A stretch of DNA of 64,000 nucleotides from Montifringilla adamsi (taxonomy: Eukaryota; Chordata; Aves; Passeriformes; Passeridae): the NCBI GenBank assembly GCA_017590115.1, contig JAGGNK010015447.1, forward strand, positions 744,001 to 808,000, written 5' to 3'. Below are positions 43,717-56,325 of the stretch, in pieces. The notes beneath the pieces are model-generated. The model was not told the origin of the DNA and did no database searches. It worked only from the letters and a program-made list of their open reading frames with translations. The position numbers were made by a program, and so were the translations under genes. Position 1 is the stretch's first letter. Each line of letters begins with the position of its first letter.

Positions 43717-46507
43717 CTGGATAGGTCAGATAGCATCAGACATCCATATCACACACACAGGGACAGAAACATAAATACAATTAGATTTTCTTGTTCTTCA
43801 TAGCCTTTACCAAGACTTCATATGCATTATTATCCATACTTAGTCACAGACAGCAATAGAAAGGAATGAGGCTTGCCAAAAAGCCTCACAAGACAGGTGT
43901 CTGCTTTCCTTCTGGTGCTGCCTCTCCCTCAGACCTGCTGAACAAAGCATTTCTGGTGCTCCCAGAAAATCTTTTTGCTTAGCATATCCTCAGGTCCAGA
44001 ACACATGTTGGGACATAGACAAATTAAACACAGGGAGCACAATCAAAGTTGATAAGTGCTGGCCCGGGACTTGACTGTTGGAAAAACCATGAACTTCACT
44101 GGCTGCAGTAAAGGGTGTCCACACAGGTCTTGTATTTGTCATAAGAGAGTTAAATGAGTTAAAGTGAGGAATGAAGAAACTAATTTGGACACCATTTAAG
44201 TCTAGGAGAGACAGTCTGAGAGAAAGAAGCCACTTCTGAACTTCTGCAGAGGCAAAAAGCAAAAGGGCCAACTTCCCAACTTGGGTCCAGCTGCTGAGGT
44301 TTCCATATTACACAACTAGAATTACCTGTTCTATAGAGAGAGCTATTTATCCTCCAAGGATAAACACAGGCACAAAGGAATTACAAGATTTTTCTAAGGT
44401 AGAAACTTCTTGCTTCTATTGCTAGTTTATAGTGCTTTCTATTCAATCCCTATATTGAGTGAGAGTTGATAATCCACCATTTTCAAAAGAGCTGCCGTGG
44501 CAAAACATTTGTTTTCTTGAACACCCCTCTGCCTTCTCTTTGAGGGACTCCTTCCAATTGCCTGCAGAGATTTTGGCTCTTTTCCTTGGGAGCAGCAGTC
44601 ATCACTGACAGCAAGACCCAGATAAGTCTCCTTTCTCCTATTCTTCCCATAGAACTGCCTGGAAAGACCTTGGCTGTTGAGAAAATCCTTCCAGTGACAG
44701 AGAGAATCACAACAAGATCTGAGCATTTAAGAGTGCTGTGGCTCTCCAGAGAACACAAGAAAATAGAATGCCTGCCTTTTTTCTGGCAAGAGTAACTTCA
44801 TTTACAGCAATTAATGTAACCATGAGGGGCATTTAACAGAGGGAAAAAAATAAAATGAAAGAAGACATTCATCAAACATTGTGGAGACCCTGGGGGGGTG
44901 GCATTCCCTAGTCTAGGGAGACACAAGAAGCTTCCCTCAAAAAGCTGTTAGACCCCATTGGCTCCTTCCCCTGGTTCCTTAGCCCGTTCCTATGTTCCTG
45001 AGCCACACCCTCCCTATTCCCCTGATTGGCCCTCATCTTTGTACTGCCCCGAGACCAGGGTCAGCCCCCAGGCCCCTGTATAGAGAAAGCTGGACCCTCC
45101 ATGTGTGTGTCTCGGACCTGATCATCTCACTGCGTGGCTGAATAAAACATCTGTGGATATTATGCAAAGGTCCTTTTTGCTTCCTTACCCTGGACTATAC
45201 TAGCAGCAATTCAGACTGCTACAAAACATCCTTCAGATCCTGTTTGCCCTTGGAGCACTGGAGGGAAGCTAAGTGGAGGTAGAATCCTCATCAAAAATCC
45301 CTCTAGTCATCAGTCAGATCCTCCTGGTTTTCTATCAAACTCAAATCCAGGTTCTTCCTTTCTGGCTGTACAACAAATAGCAGTAAAAGTTTTGAACTGC
45401 TGATTGTTATTCTCATGCCCTTTACCCTTACTGAGAAGCTCCTGCTTCTCCGCTTCTCAGTTCCTGTCTCCTTAGACCTTTCCCATGCTGAACAGACCAA
45501 TGCATCTACCAAAGGAAAAGTACAGCAAGAGCCCTTGTGCAGCCAGAGGATTCATTTCCTTCAGCTTTCTCCAACACTTCCAGGACTGCACAAATACAGT
45601 AGCTGGATCCTTCAAAACAAAATAATCTCCAGAGGTCCTGCCACACTTCTGAACCTCCAGCAAGGAAGAGACTGGCAGCTGAATGGGAAACTACCAAACT
45701 CTGAATGCAGTCACTCCTCAAACAAGACTGACATTGTCATTATTGCCTTGTTTTCGAAAGCAAAGCTCTGTAAGCCTCCATCACACTTGGCATCTTGTAC
45801 AAGGCGACACTAAACACCTGTGTGCGTTCACAAAGCTCAGACAGGCTGAAATGCAGAGATAGTCCTATTCAAAACAAACAAAGCACCCAATGAACAAAAT
45901 CAAACAAAAAAAAAATCAGCTAGAAATGGAAGCATATGGAGCTTTGAAGCCAGGAACCAAGCTCTCCCCCTGCAGTTGTTTTAAGTAAAACAGACAGAAG
46001 TAGAAAATTGGTGTGGCTGGTCTGTTCCCTTTAATCCAATCAAATCTCCTGTATGGAAGATTCAATAATAAATTATCCACCTAAATCACAGAGTCCTTTG
46101 AATTTGCAGTGCAAGCACTACATGTACTGTTTTTCTGCAAGAAATTCCTTCAGTACATTCTCTGCTGTTTCTTCCCCTAACTGTATTTGCCTTTAACCCA
46201 AGCAATTCAGGAGTACATCAAAGGCAAGCAGTCTCTCACCAAGAAATAAAGGCAGTCTTGGAATATTAGTTGGTAGTGATTTTCACAGAAACATTTACTT
46301 TTTAGTTGGCCCTGAAAAAATGGCCCTTTCATGGAGTGAGCATACATGTTCTACAGAAACTGGATTACTCTAGGGCATGGTCCCAGAAAAAAGAAGTGTT
46401 TCTGATTTCAAGAAAATTTAAGGGAAGACACAGCTTTCTCTCTTCTAATAAAATAGGTAGCCTGACTGCCAAATGTTTCTCTGTAAATAACCCAGTAAAT
46501 AAATTAC
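43717..46507 (-). other. VWF: VWF intron 8
   Basis: This 2.8 kb intron contains a solo LTR (44880-45223). Elsewhere I see no recognisable repeat or gene. Confidence 0.85.
44874..45229 (+). mobile_element. solo retroviral LTR (344 bp) with 6-base target duplication
   Basis: The LTR runs from TGTGGAGACC at 44880 to GCTACA ending at 45223, with TGT...ACA termini. It is flanked on both sides by a perfect AAACAT (44874-44879 and 45224-45229). Inside are CCATTGGC and GATTGGCC (CCAAT-like), a TATA-like TGTATAGAG near 45077 and polyadenylation signal AATAAA at 45141-45146, in the order U3-R-U5. No internal retroviral genes are present. The 6-base duplication fits alpha/beta-retrovirus-like endogenous elements. 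Antisense to VWF. Confidence 0.9.
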
Positions 46508-46630
46508 CAGGGCAGCTGCAGCCATCAACACATTGTCCATGACACACTTCATTGATATTCAGACTCTGGCAGGTTTTGGCACATGGGGATACACACTCCT
46601 TATATTCCATGCCAACTGGACATCTTGGCC
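46508..46630 (-). CDS. VWF: VWF exon 8: D1 TIL module
   Basis: This 123-base exon, the same length as in human, encodes [36 protein letters not shown]. It is TIL1 of the propeptide. The acceptor is TTGTTTCAG and the donor is CCTG/GTAATT. Split codons give Arg with exon 7 and Glu with exon 9. Confidence 0.98.
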
Positions 46631-48675
46631 CTGAAACAATTAAAAGAAATTAGAAATGCTAATTCCTCAGTAACTCTCAAACCAACAAATCCTTTCATTA
46701 TCAAGGGCTGAACCACAGAGACACAAAAAGTCATGTCAACTTCCAAATGATTATTTCTTTTTTAGAAGCAGAATATTTTAGAAATATTTGATTTTCAATT
46801 TACTGCAATACCATCTGTCAAGTAGCATAGTAAATACTCAGAGGTCAAAGCCAATTTGTTTTCTAATAAATTGAGTCTTAATAACTAAACCCAAGTGCAT
46901 TAAGAATAATCAAGCCCAGGGAGAAGTTTTGCAATAATATCTAAGCAATTTGCAGACATGGTTGTCCATGGTTGTCCATGTTTGCACCTGTAAGCCATGC
47001 ACTTACTCCACTCATTTGTGAAATTATCCTGTTTGGTGTTTCCAGGGAGAACCAGGAGACAGTTAAAACTCTGAAATCCCATCCTCCTTCTTCCAGGGAA
47101 CCACTAGCTCAAGATAACACCCATGCCTGGTATCTCCACTGCTGCCGTTATCTAGGCCAAGCCATTACGCAAACACACTATTACAGACATTCCTTCTCTT
47201 CAATGCATACACACACCATGTCCTACAAGACTGCAGGGGCATGAAGTGGGAAGAAAAGGTTAGAGACTGCCCTTTCCAAGCCAATCCTCTGCTGAAGAGG
47301 TGGGAGGGTAACGAAGGAGTGATCTTGCCCTGGGTGCCCTGGGCTCGGGCACCAACTTGCACAGCGTGCCCAGCACTAGAGCCCTTCCCACACAGCAGAG
47401 CATTCCATATCTCCATCATCATCATCATCATCTCCTGAGAAAGCACCATAGCACAGATGAAGGGTGATAGAAAATAGAGCTCCTGCTGTGGTAGTGGGAC
47501 ACTTCCCTCTTTCCTGACTCAGGAGAAAAAAAACAAACTGCGGCTCATGAATTCAAGGGTTAGAAATGAGCTCCAAAGCTCCTGGGATCACAGAAAGGCT
47601 CATTTCACTTGTGGCTTTTAATCAGACTTACAAAGAGCCACAGCAAAAATGGGTTATCTGGCTCACACCCTGAGAAAGGAGATGAGCTTTAATAGATCCC
47701 TTTTATGTCCCAATGGAAAGGTAATAAATTACTGCTAGAACTCAGTCTAGAACAATCCCTAGAACAAATGGCTGGCAGCATCTTGCTGCCCTAACCACAG
47801 TCTGAAGGCACAGATTTCTTCAGTGGCCAATAGCAGAATATCTTTACCAGAGAACCAAATGCTGTCAGTACCAATCAGACAGTTTATCCCATTAAGTCAA
47901 TTTACACAAACATTCCAAGGAAAACGTCCTTTCTCATAACAAAAAACCATACGAAAAATCATTGAGAACATGATATTAGTAGATTTTTTAAATTATTTTT
48001 TGAATGCTTAAACCATGGTTCTCAGCGGTAGGTGCAAACATGACTTTTCCTCTATAAATACAATCCATCTCAGTCAGTCTGTGCTCTTCCCTGTTGCAAA
48101 ACCTCAGCACAGACACAATCAGGACCTCTGAACTCAGCAAAATTGGGCTAATTAAGGCAGCAGTTCAAGATGCAATCAGGATCTCTAACCTAGACAAAAA
48201 TTAGATTTAAAAAGGCAACATCTCAATTTGAAGGCAATTGATTCAAGCAAATAAAGGGTGAAACAATTGTATTTATGCAAAAAAGTTAGAGAGCATTTCA
48301 CAAAGATGCTGACTTAAAAAATACGCGCTGGAAAATGTCATACATCTGAACCATATGTAAAACAGCACCTAAACATCCTAGTCTATACCTCTGTATATCA
48401 AATAAGCCTTCACTGACTGCGTACAATGTGGTGGGACATGTAACAGCTCAGGCTCTTCTTTATAAATGTTTCAAACCATACTGCTTTGGGGACAAGAACT
48501 TCTAGAAAAAGGTGGGTGATGGAGAGCTGAAAGGGGGAGTGAGCAAAGGCACTTCCTATAAATGAACCAACTCCCTAAAAAAGCACCATCTACTTTTAGC
48601 TGCAGGACAAAAATCTGCAAGACAGGCATGATCCTATTGGGGATGAGCAGCCTAGGAATAAATCTGCCAGCTTAC
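46631..48675 (-). other. VWF: VWF intron 7
   Basis: This 2.05 kb intron contains a 10-base duplication (46955-46980) and an ATC trinucleotide run (47414-47432). No transposon or gene is recognised. Confidence 0.8.
47414..47432. repeat. (ATC)n short microsatellite
   Basis: Six ATC units in tandem on the plus strand (ATG-type on the VWF strand). Confidence 0.9.
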
Positions 48676-48892
48676 TGCACGAGCTCTCTTCAGGCCACCC
48701 CTCCAAAATGACTCCTTCGTGAGCGCAGCTCCTGGCATAGTCCAGAAAGGCAGGACAATGGCAGTCCACGCCCTGGGGACAGGCACAGATGTCCCTTTCA
48801 CAGAGGCTGACGTACGGCTCAGGATCCACTCGATGGTGACACCGGGAGAAGGTCAGCGATGTGCTCAGCAGCTGGCAGGTTTCTAGGACACC
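48676..48892 (-). CDS. VWF: VWF exon 7: D1 C8 domain
   Basis: This 217-base exon, the same length as in human, encodes GVLETCQLLSTSLTF, HHRVDPEPYVSLC and CPAFLDYARSCAHEGV of C8-1. The acceptor is CTCGTGCAG; its polypyrimidine tract is a CT/GA microsatellite. The donor is TGCA/GTAAGC. The phase is 0 at the start and 1 at the end. Confidence 0.98.
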
Positions 48893-48908
48893 CTGCACGA
48901 GAAGTGAT

Positions 48909-48935
48909 AGAGAGAGAGAGAGAGACAGAGAGAGA
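48909..48935. repeat. (GA)n microsatellite
   Basis: About 27 bases of AG repeats with one AC interruption on the plus strand. On the VWF strand it is a CT tract 17-43 bases upstream of exon 7. Confidence 0.95.
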
Positions 48936-51209
48936 AGGGGACAAAATTACTTCCTATAGTCTCAGGAAGACAAGGGAAAACTCAACTTTTTCAAACACAC
49001 CATCACCACTGTTGTTAACACATCACAGCTCTTATTTTACACCATCATACAGTTAATAATAGTCAGGAGCTAAGACTGAGCTCTACCCATTTATTCATTA
49101 CATGCATGGATACATTAATACACCGATTATTGTAGAATAGAGTTTCACATAAGGGATGTTTCACACAGAAACATATCAGTCAGTCAGTAAAAGGATAGAG
49201 GCATTCTACTTCCTTTGGCTTCCCAGAAAAGAACTGGATGGTGCCTGGATTCCCAGGAAGGTGCACACAGCAACAGAGGGGAACTAAGGTAGGTAGGAAG
49301 AAAAACAACCAGACAATCTTTTGGATAACAAGTGACCAGAGCAGGTGTCAGAGGGAAAGATTCAGTCTGACTGAAATCCCAGGAATGAAATTTGTTTTCC
49401 ACTTCTGGCCACACGTTCCCATCACTCCTGCTGGCTTGTCCAAAGCACAGCAGGTCAATTTAGCTCAGATAAATAGGGAACAATAGCCCAGGGAAGAAAA
49501 GCAATTTGTTCTGCTTTTCTCCTGAGTTAAATCAGCATGGTGAGAGCCAGTGTAAGGGAAGGACAGTACAGGGAGACAGGAGGAGGTATCAAGACCTCTT
49601 CTTTCAGACAGCAGAAACCTGAGAGGAAACTCAACTGTATGTGAAACAAAACCTAAGGAAAACTTAGAGTATGATTAAATTCTCCAGAGGAGGCTCCCAG
49701 ATAAACTCTTTTGTGCACATTATGTCACAGTTCAATGAGTCTGAGGTCCCCAGAGAAACTTTCTGAAAGGATGGCACTGAGTTTAGCTAAGTGAAAAACA
49801 ATTTTCTGATACAAGCCCAGCACAACTAAGAGTTGGAACATAACTTTCTTCTACTTATTTGTCAGTGTTTTATGTAAGCAAATGTAAACCATGGTGTATT
49901 TTGTAGGTGTTATACTCAGTGGTTAGAGGGCATATTCTTCATAGTTGTTCACAGTTACAATTCATTACTTCTAAAAAACTTTACATGTATCTGAGGTGAC
50001 AGCACATACAAGCTGCTGTGTAACAAAAAAAAAAAAAAAATTCAAAGCATCTCATTTTCTGGGAGATGAAAAATGGAGATCAAAAAAATCCCAATGGAAA
50101 AAATAAAGATGATTTCTCTGAATGGCAGCTATGGTGTCTGTATAGGAAAACTGCTGAGTAGAAAATACCTTTTTATTTTGTCTAAAGGGTGTTTTGTTCA
50201 GGTGATCAACTCAAGCTAGTACATGTCTGAGGCAAGACAGAATTTCTTGCTTATGAAAACAAACCAATCAGAAATGTCTACTCCATTTGAAACGTATTCC
50301 AAGTTTAGCAAAAGGCTCAGGGAACAACCACATGTGCAAAGAGGTTTTGGGCTTTCTGAGAAAGGACTCAGGGAACTTAAAACAGTGCTGAGAGCTGGAC
50401 ATGGCAAAAATCAGAAATTCAGCTCCAGCCTGGGATAATTCTGATCCCCAGACAGTGCCCACCATGCTGAACCAGATGGGAAAAGAAAAAAAGACACTAG
50501 GAAGCAGGGGGGAGCAGGAACTACATAAATGGTGGTTGGTGCTGCTCTAAGACCCGCAGAAATACAGAAGAGCTGAAAAGGTGCCCTAAGGGTGGAAGTA
50601 ACAACAACAGAAGCAGCCAAGAAAGCTATTAAAGCAGGGCTTGGAGATGAAACTGATAAAACCAACAGCGAGCTCAGAGCCATTCAGAGGATGAGCAGTA
50701 CAGCAACTCCTGGACCAAAGCCTTGATCCGGATAGTATCAAGTGCAGTGGGAAACCAGCATATGCAACAATCCCATCTAGGGGCTGAGCTAATGAAGTTT
50801 CTTAAGGTAATAGCCTGTTAATACAACTCAAACAGCAAAACTCAGACTAAAAGGAATATTTGTAGATGGGAAAGTGACTTAAAAAACAAAGGAGATTACA
50901 CACAAAAAAAATTAACCCATTTTTCTTTTCCTCTAGTTCTTTGGTCTTGGATTTGTTCCCTAACAGCATAGTAAAGGCTGAGCTCCAGCTGATTATCTAG
51001 GAACCAAGTGATATATGTTGAAAAGCAACACTTCATTTTCTCTATGTAAAGGTTTTCTTGCCATTCAAATTTCATCAGATTTTCCAGTGACTTTAGGAAA
51101 AAAGTTATAGCTGAAATTTTCCTATCTTTCAGACATATCTCAATTATCATGACAAATAAGCTGAAATATGGGTAAATCCAAATAAATACAAAACCAAAAA
51201 AATTTCACT

Positions 51210-51356
51210 GTGAGGATGGTCAAAGAGAGGGTATGGAACCAACACCCTTGGAGATATTCAAAATGTGAGTGGACAAGGACCTGAGGAGCCTTATCTAGGA
51301 TGGCCCTATTGGAAGCAGGGAATTGGACTCAATGACCCCTTCCTACTCTAACCATT
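51210..51356 (+). mobile_element. CR1 LINE fragment, 3' end
   Basis: Sense landmarks: CCTTGGAGATATTCAAAATG, TGGACAAGGACCTGAGGAGC, GGAATTGGACTCAATGACCC and CCTTCCTACTCTAACCATTG. It matches the 3' end of a CR1 subtype. Antisense to VWF. Confidence 0.8.
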
Positions 51357-52254
51357 GTGCAAATTATTTTAATTTTCATTCCTTCCTTTCTTTAAAACTC
51401 ACTGGTCAGGCTGGACTAAGAGAGGTCCTTATTCTTTAGTTTAGAGGACAGTGGTGAGTATTAGATATTGGGCAGCCTCAGCCACTGCTGTAACAGTCCT
51501 GCTCATTGAACCTGCTCCACACAAAGAAGTATTTAAACCCAACAGACTGGAGAGTGAAGCCTCAGGCTGAAACAGTGCTTAGGATAAAGGTGGCTGTAAG
51601 ATTAAAATTAGCAGGAGTGACTGCAGTATCTGAAATGCCGGTAAAGGTTGTAAAATTTCTCCCTTCCCTTCTGCACTAGTCCTATTTTAAATGTTTCTTT
51701 AAATAGATTGGCGGGGTGCTGGCACTGGAAACCCTCAGCAACCACAAAACTTGCTGACCTTCCTTCTGCCCCAGGCCCACCACACAGAGCTGGAGGTGGA
51801 ATTTTGTACATTCTTCCCATTTCTGTGGCATTTCCTTCTGCTGCTGCATGAACTGCATTTGTACACAGCTTAACAATTACCATTAAAGAGAGAGAACCTA
51901 ACAAATAACAGAAGAAATCAAAGACACCCTCTTGTTCCCTTGAATTTCAACCCAATGGTGTGGAGATACACCTATGGATTCTCCAGAACACTCAGGAAGG
52001 GTATATTTTGGTGCATTTAACTGGGTCTAGTTTTTCAGAAAATATATTTCATGGAGAAAGATTTAGCCTCCCACCTTCTCACATTAAAACATCCAAACCC
52101 AGTATGTTTAATACACCAAACACTGGCAGTATGTTTGAGCAGACTAGATAACAACTGAAAGAAATCACTTCCTTTGAATGCTTATTAATCTGATGAAGAA
52201 AAATGAGATTTTAGATATAGTGGGCCTCATTTTTACCCATGTAATATATTATTA

Positions 52255-52395
52255 TATTGTATAGAATGATTTGGGTTGCAAGGGATATTAAAGATCCTCT
52301 AGTCCAATCCCCTGCCATGGGCAGGAACACCTTCCATTCGACCAGGTTGCTCCAAGCCCCATCTAACCTGGTCTTGAACACATCCAGGGAGAGGG
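52255..52395 (-). mobile_element. CR1 LINE fragment
   Basis: Antisense landmarks: TATAGAATGATTTGGGTTGC, CCCCTGCCATGGGCAGGAAC, CACCTTCCATT and TAACCTGGTCTTGAACACAT. Short and 5'-truncated. Confidence 0.92.
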
Positions 52396-53309
52396 CTGGA
52401 CCTCTGGACCTTTGCTGGACCTGTCTCTGACCACAACCATGATGAATTATGGTCCAAAGCTGAAAATTTCTACTTGTTTTCAGAGCTGGGAATAATGCTA
52501 TTTCTTTATTACATATGGAAGTATTCCATGGGATAATGGGGGAACTGTTTTTTTACCAACTGCAGTAAGAGCTGAATTTCAGCAAAAGCAGAAATTAGAT
52601 GAAATTTCAATAACTGTCACATCTAACATACAATAGGTATGATTTCCTAATAAGAGAAGAAAAAAGGAGATAATACAGTGACCTCTGGCCACCACACACC
52701 ATTTCTGTTAGAGGTGAAACCTACAAAATAAAGGTAATGTATAAGAACACAGTAATCAATTGCAATGCTTTAAACCATACACATTTTTGTTTTCAAGGCT
52801 GCCTTGTTGCCATCCTTTTCCAGATCACCCATTTGTATTTTCATATCCATGTTACCCATGCTGTTGGTCATCTTTGAGCCTGTTAAATTGCAGTACTTTG
52901 TTGAACAGCCTAAACCAGTGAAAAAAGGATCAGACAATGCAGTGAGGTGCCTTTTGAGTAACTAAACATCAGCTGCAGAGGGCAGGGCATGGTAGGAAGG
53001 CTTTCTTCCTCCCTCCAACACTGCCCAGTTTGGAATGCTCTCTGGATCCTGAGGCAAGGCAGCTAATCATACTAAGTGTGTGTGTGTTTTAGAGGTGGAG
53101 AGCAGGGAAAGGCCCTAGCAACAGTGGGGTAAGAGTGGAGCTGGTTCAAGATTTCTCAGCTGACACTCAGAGCTGTGTCAGCTCTGAGACAAAACAGAAA
53201 GAAGATAGAAACTTCCAAACAAGACAACAAGACAGAAACTTCCAAAAAATTTTTTTACATTTTTTAGGATTTAAAGATAAAGGAACAGCAGGGCTTTCTG
53301 ACTCCACTG

Positions 53310-53565
53310 CATAGAATCATACAATGGTTTGGGTTGGAAGGTATCTTGAAGATCATCTCATTCCAGCCCCCCTGGTATGGGCAGGGATACCTTCCACTAG
53401 CCCCCCACTGCTCCCAGCCCCATCCAGCCTGCCCTTGGACACTGCCAGGGATGGGGCAGCCACAGCTGCTCTGGGCAACCTATGCCAGAGCCTCACCACC
53501 CTCACAGCAAAGAATTTCTTTTTAATATCCGATCTAAATCTGCTCTCTGTCAGTCATTACAAATC
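53310..53565 (-). mobile_element. CR1 LINE fragment
   Basis: Antisense landmarks: ATAGAATCATACAATGGTTT, GGGTTGGAAGGTATCTTGAA, GGGATGGGGCAGCCACAGCT, GGGCAACCTATGCCAGAGCC and CAAAGAATTTC. Low divergence. Confidence 0.95.
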
Positions 53566-54189
53566 CTGCTGAAAGAAGCCAGAAGCCATCTCTCCAAGGA
53601 TGCTGTTGGCCGGGGTGGGGGGCGGGGGACAGAGAGGATAAAGAAAACCATAGACCTACCCAGTGTGGGGGCACTGGGGTGGGAGGAGTGCCTTGAAGCA
53701 GAGCTTTTGTTTTCCTCACCTAACAGCTGACTGCCTGGCAGGGAGGGAGGCAGGGAAACCAAGGAGATTTACATTCCTGAAGCTGAGGCAAGCAAACAAA
53801 GCACGCTATTAAAAAGCCCTACATTCTTCAGCAGGCACTTGTTTGGCCGGACTTCTGTTAATAGTGCTGTGTTTATTCTTGCACACTGAATAAATTTAGG
53901 CAATGTTAAATGCTGTGAGCTTATGAACTCACATGAGAGAGAATATAATTTTCTTCAGTTTGTGGGAAAGAAGACTTTATCAACAAAGCATCAATATTTA
54001 ACAGCATTTGTATAAAATCCAAATTAGTTGTACTTGACCCATCAGACTGGATTTCACCCTGCATGCCACTCCCCATCCTCAGCTGCAATGTTGATACTTT
54101 CTAAACTCACCTGAACAGATAAAATTCCAGGGACCACAACCAGTCACAAGAACTACCCTTTCTCTGGAACTGTAACTAAGTTTAAAGAA

Positions 54190-54620
54190 TCATAAGATGG
54201 TTTAAAGATGGTTAAAGATCACACAGGTACACACCCCTGCCATGGGCAGGGACACCTTCCACTAGCCCAGGTTGCTCAGAGTCTCATCTGACCTGGCCTT
54301 GGACACTGCCAAGGATGGAGCAGCCACAGCTGCTCTGAGAAACCTGTGCCAGGGTCTCTCCACCCTCACAGGGAAGAATTTCTTCCGGATATCCAATCTA
54401 AACCTGCTCTCTGTTGGTGTGAAGCCATTGCCCCTTGTCCTGTCACTCCAGGCCCTTGTCAAGAGTCTCTCTCCATCTTTCCTGTGGGCTCACTTCAGGC
54501 ACTGGAAGGCCACAATGAGGTCACCTCAAAGCCTTCTCTTCCCCAGGCTGAACGATCCCAATTCCCTCAGCCTTTCCTCACAGCAGAGCTGCTCCATCCC
54601 TCTGATCCCCTGGCAGCTCC
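54190..54620 (-). mobile_element. CR1 LINE fragment
   Basis: Antisense landmarks in order: CCATGGGCAGGGACACCTTC, CACTAGCCCAGGTTGCTCAG, GGGAAGAATTTCTTCC, CCCTTGTCCTGTCACTCCAG, TTCCTGTGGGCTCACTTCAG and CCAGGCTGAACGATCCCAAT. An open frame of about 180 codons on the opposite strand has no coding meaning. Confidence 0.95.
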
Positions 54621-54893
54621 CTGTACTCTTGAGCAGCCTGTCTCTAAAAAAGCCTCAGCCAGGTTGGAATCCCTCATGCTTTGGTGCCTGGCACCACACA
54701 CCTTTACTCAAGTCAGGCATTCAGTCTGCCCCAGCCATGACAGAAACACCCCCCACACACCACCTCTGCCCAAGCAAGAAACATCAATTGGAGATTTCCA
54801 ACCTGAAATCACTGTTCTAATTCCTCAACCAGTTTTGCAGGTAGTGAGGCTGAAGTGCTGAGGAGTATGAGCATCCTTCACAACACATCTGAA

Positions 54894-54925
54894 GCATCCC
54901 CATCCAAAAGCATCCCCATCCAAAA
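54894..54925. repeat. 16-base perfect tandem duplication
   Basis: GCATCCCCATCCAAAA is present twice head to tail. Confidence 0.95.
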
Positions 54926-55868
54926 GCTTAATGAAAGCAGAAAGAATCAGAACTTCGCAACTTGTCCAACTCTTAGTTAGCCTTTTCCAGGTAGCTTAGG
55001 AAGCCAGCACTCAGGTTAGCTGGAGAGCAGATATGTTCCAGGAAGTGCTACTACTCTTAAGAAGCTATTTGTGTCTAGTTTAGCAAATACCTGTCTACAG
55101 GACTTGAATAGTGAGAAACTAACAACTACATTTCAGCCTCAGTCACTCTGGTATAAATCTAAACCTGGCATCCGGGAAATCATTCTGATTTACCACAGAG
55201 TACATGGAATCAGTTGTAACCCCTCAAGGGATGAAGGCTCAATTTACCACAACAGTCATAACCTGTTAACACCACATGCTTCAGTAAATATTCAAAGCTA
55301 CTTTCTTCCCTGAGTTGGTGACCATCTGCCTGCATCCACACCCTATCTAAGGGAAACAAGAAACTTGTTTGTACTTATAAAAGACAAGAAAAAAAAGGTT
55401 GATGCAGCAAAGGGGGTCACAGAGTTGGCCAGGGCAAATAGTTCTGTGTTTCTTCACTAAATCAGCACTGCTATCTGTACACATAGCTGAAGGAACTTCC
55501 TCCTGGGAAGGGAAATAGCCTGGTGATACAGAGCTTTTGGAACACCAACAGAAAACATCTCCTCTGTCGAAAACTGCCTGGCTGGAGCATCTCCCTCCTC
55601 TGCTGACTCCCAAGTATACAAACTGCAACAAATTCACAAATACCATTGGGGGAGGCAGTGCCCACAGAGGCTTCAGAACTGATGCTTCCCTGCTGGCACA
55701 ATCAGAAAGGGAATTAACTAATTCCTCATTCTGCAGGAATCACTGAAACACACCTTTCCCAAGTAACATCATCATTTCTTTGGCAGTAATTCACACTTCA
55801 GCCTCAAAAGTGCTGATGTTTCCTTTGTCTATTTAATGCTTGGGGTGGGGGGAAGGGGAAGGTCGTTA

Positions 55869-55888
55869 TAGGTAGGTAGGTAGGTAGG
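55869..55888. repeat. (TAGG)5 microsatellite
   Basis: Five perfect TAGG units just upstream of the CR1 copy at 55895. Confidence 0.95.
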
Positions 55889-55894
55889 TTACAG

Positions 55895-56120
55895 GTTTAG
55901 GATGGATATCAGAAAAGGTTCTTCCCCCAGAGGGTGCTGGGGCACTGAACAGGCCCTCCAGGGAACGGTCACAGCCCCAAGGTTGCTAGAGCTCCAGGAG
56001 TATTTGGAGGACAATGCTCTCAGGCACAGGGTGGGATTTTGGGGCTGTCCTGTGCAGGGCCAGGAGTTGGAGTCAGTGATCTTTGTGGGTCCCTTCAAAA
56101 TCAGAATATTCTGTGATTTC
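55895..56120 (+). mobile_element. CR1 LINE fragment (second 3' subtype)
   Basis: Sense landmarks: GGTTCTTCCCCCAGAGGGTG, GGGGCACTGAACAGGCCC, CAATGCTCTCAGGCACAGGG, GGGCCAGGAGTTGGAGTCAG and the 3' end AATATTCTGTGATTTCTG. It ends about 80 bases from the donor of exon 6, antisense to VWF. Confidence 0.95.
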
Positions 56121-56200
56121 TGTTCTTCTGCCAAAGGGCAGGCAAGTTGCCTTTCAGGTAGGGGAGGATTGAAACCAGAATGGCATCTTGCAGCACCAAC

Positions 56201-56325
56201 CTTCTCTGCCATATCAGATGAAATGTTGCAGGTATTGCTTGGAGTCTGCACTCTCTTGCAGTGCTTGTTTTCACTGTGCAAAGCCCAGGAGTTGGCAAAA
56301 TCGTAACTGTTCCCCACCAGGGTCC
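56201..56325 (-). CDS. VWF: VWF exon 6: D1 VWD end and C8 start
   Basis: This 125-base exon, the same length as in human, encodes TLVGNSYDFANSWALHSENK, then CNISSDMAEK. YDFANSWAL marks the end of VWD1; NIS is a probable N-glycan sequon. The acceptor is CATTCCCAG. The donor is AAG/GTTGGT, which departs from the GTRAG consensus. Confidence 0.97.

Larger units (their letters stand above)
48893..56200 (-). other. VWF: VWF intron 6
   Basis: This 7.3 kb intron has the GA microsatellite at its 3' end and five CR1 fragments (51210-51356, 52255-52395, 53310-53565, 54190-54620, 55895-56120), an A16 run at 50025-50040, a 16-base duplication at 54894-54925 and a TAGG array at 55869-55888. No gene is supported. 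Confidence 0.85.

Noticed and set aside
54272..54861. Plus-strand frames of 182 and 171 codons
   Set aside because: They are antisense readings of a CR1 copy; the same CR1 segment gives similar frames at 23561-23896.
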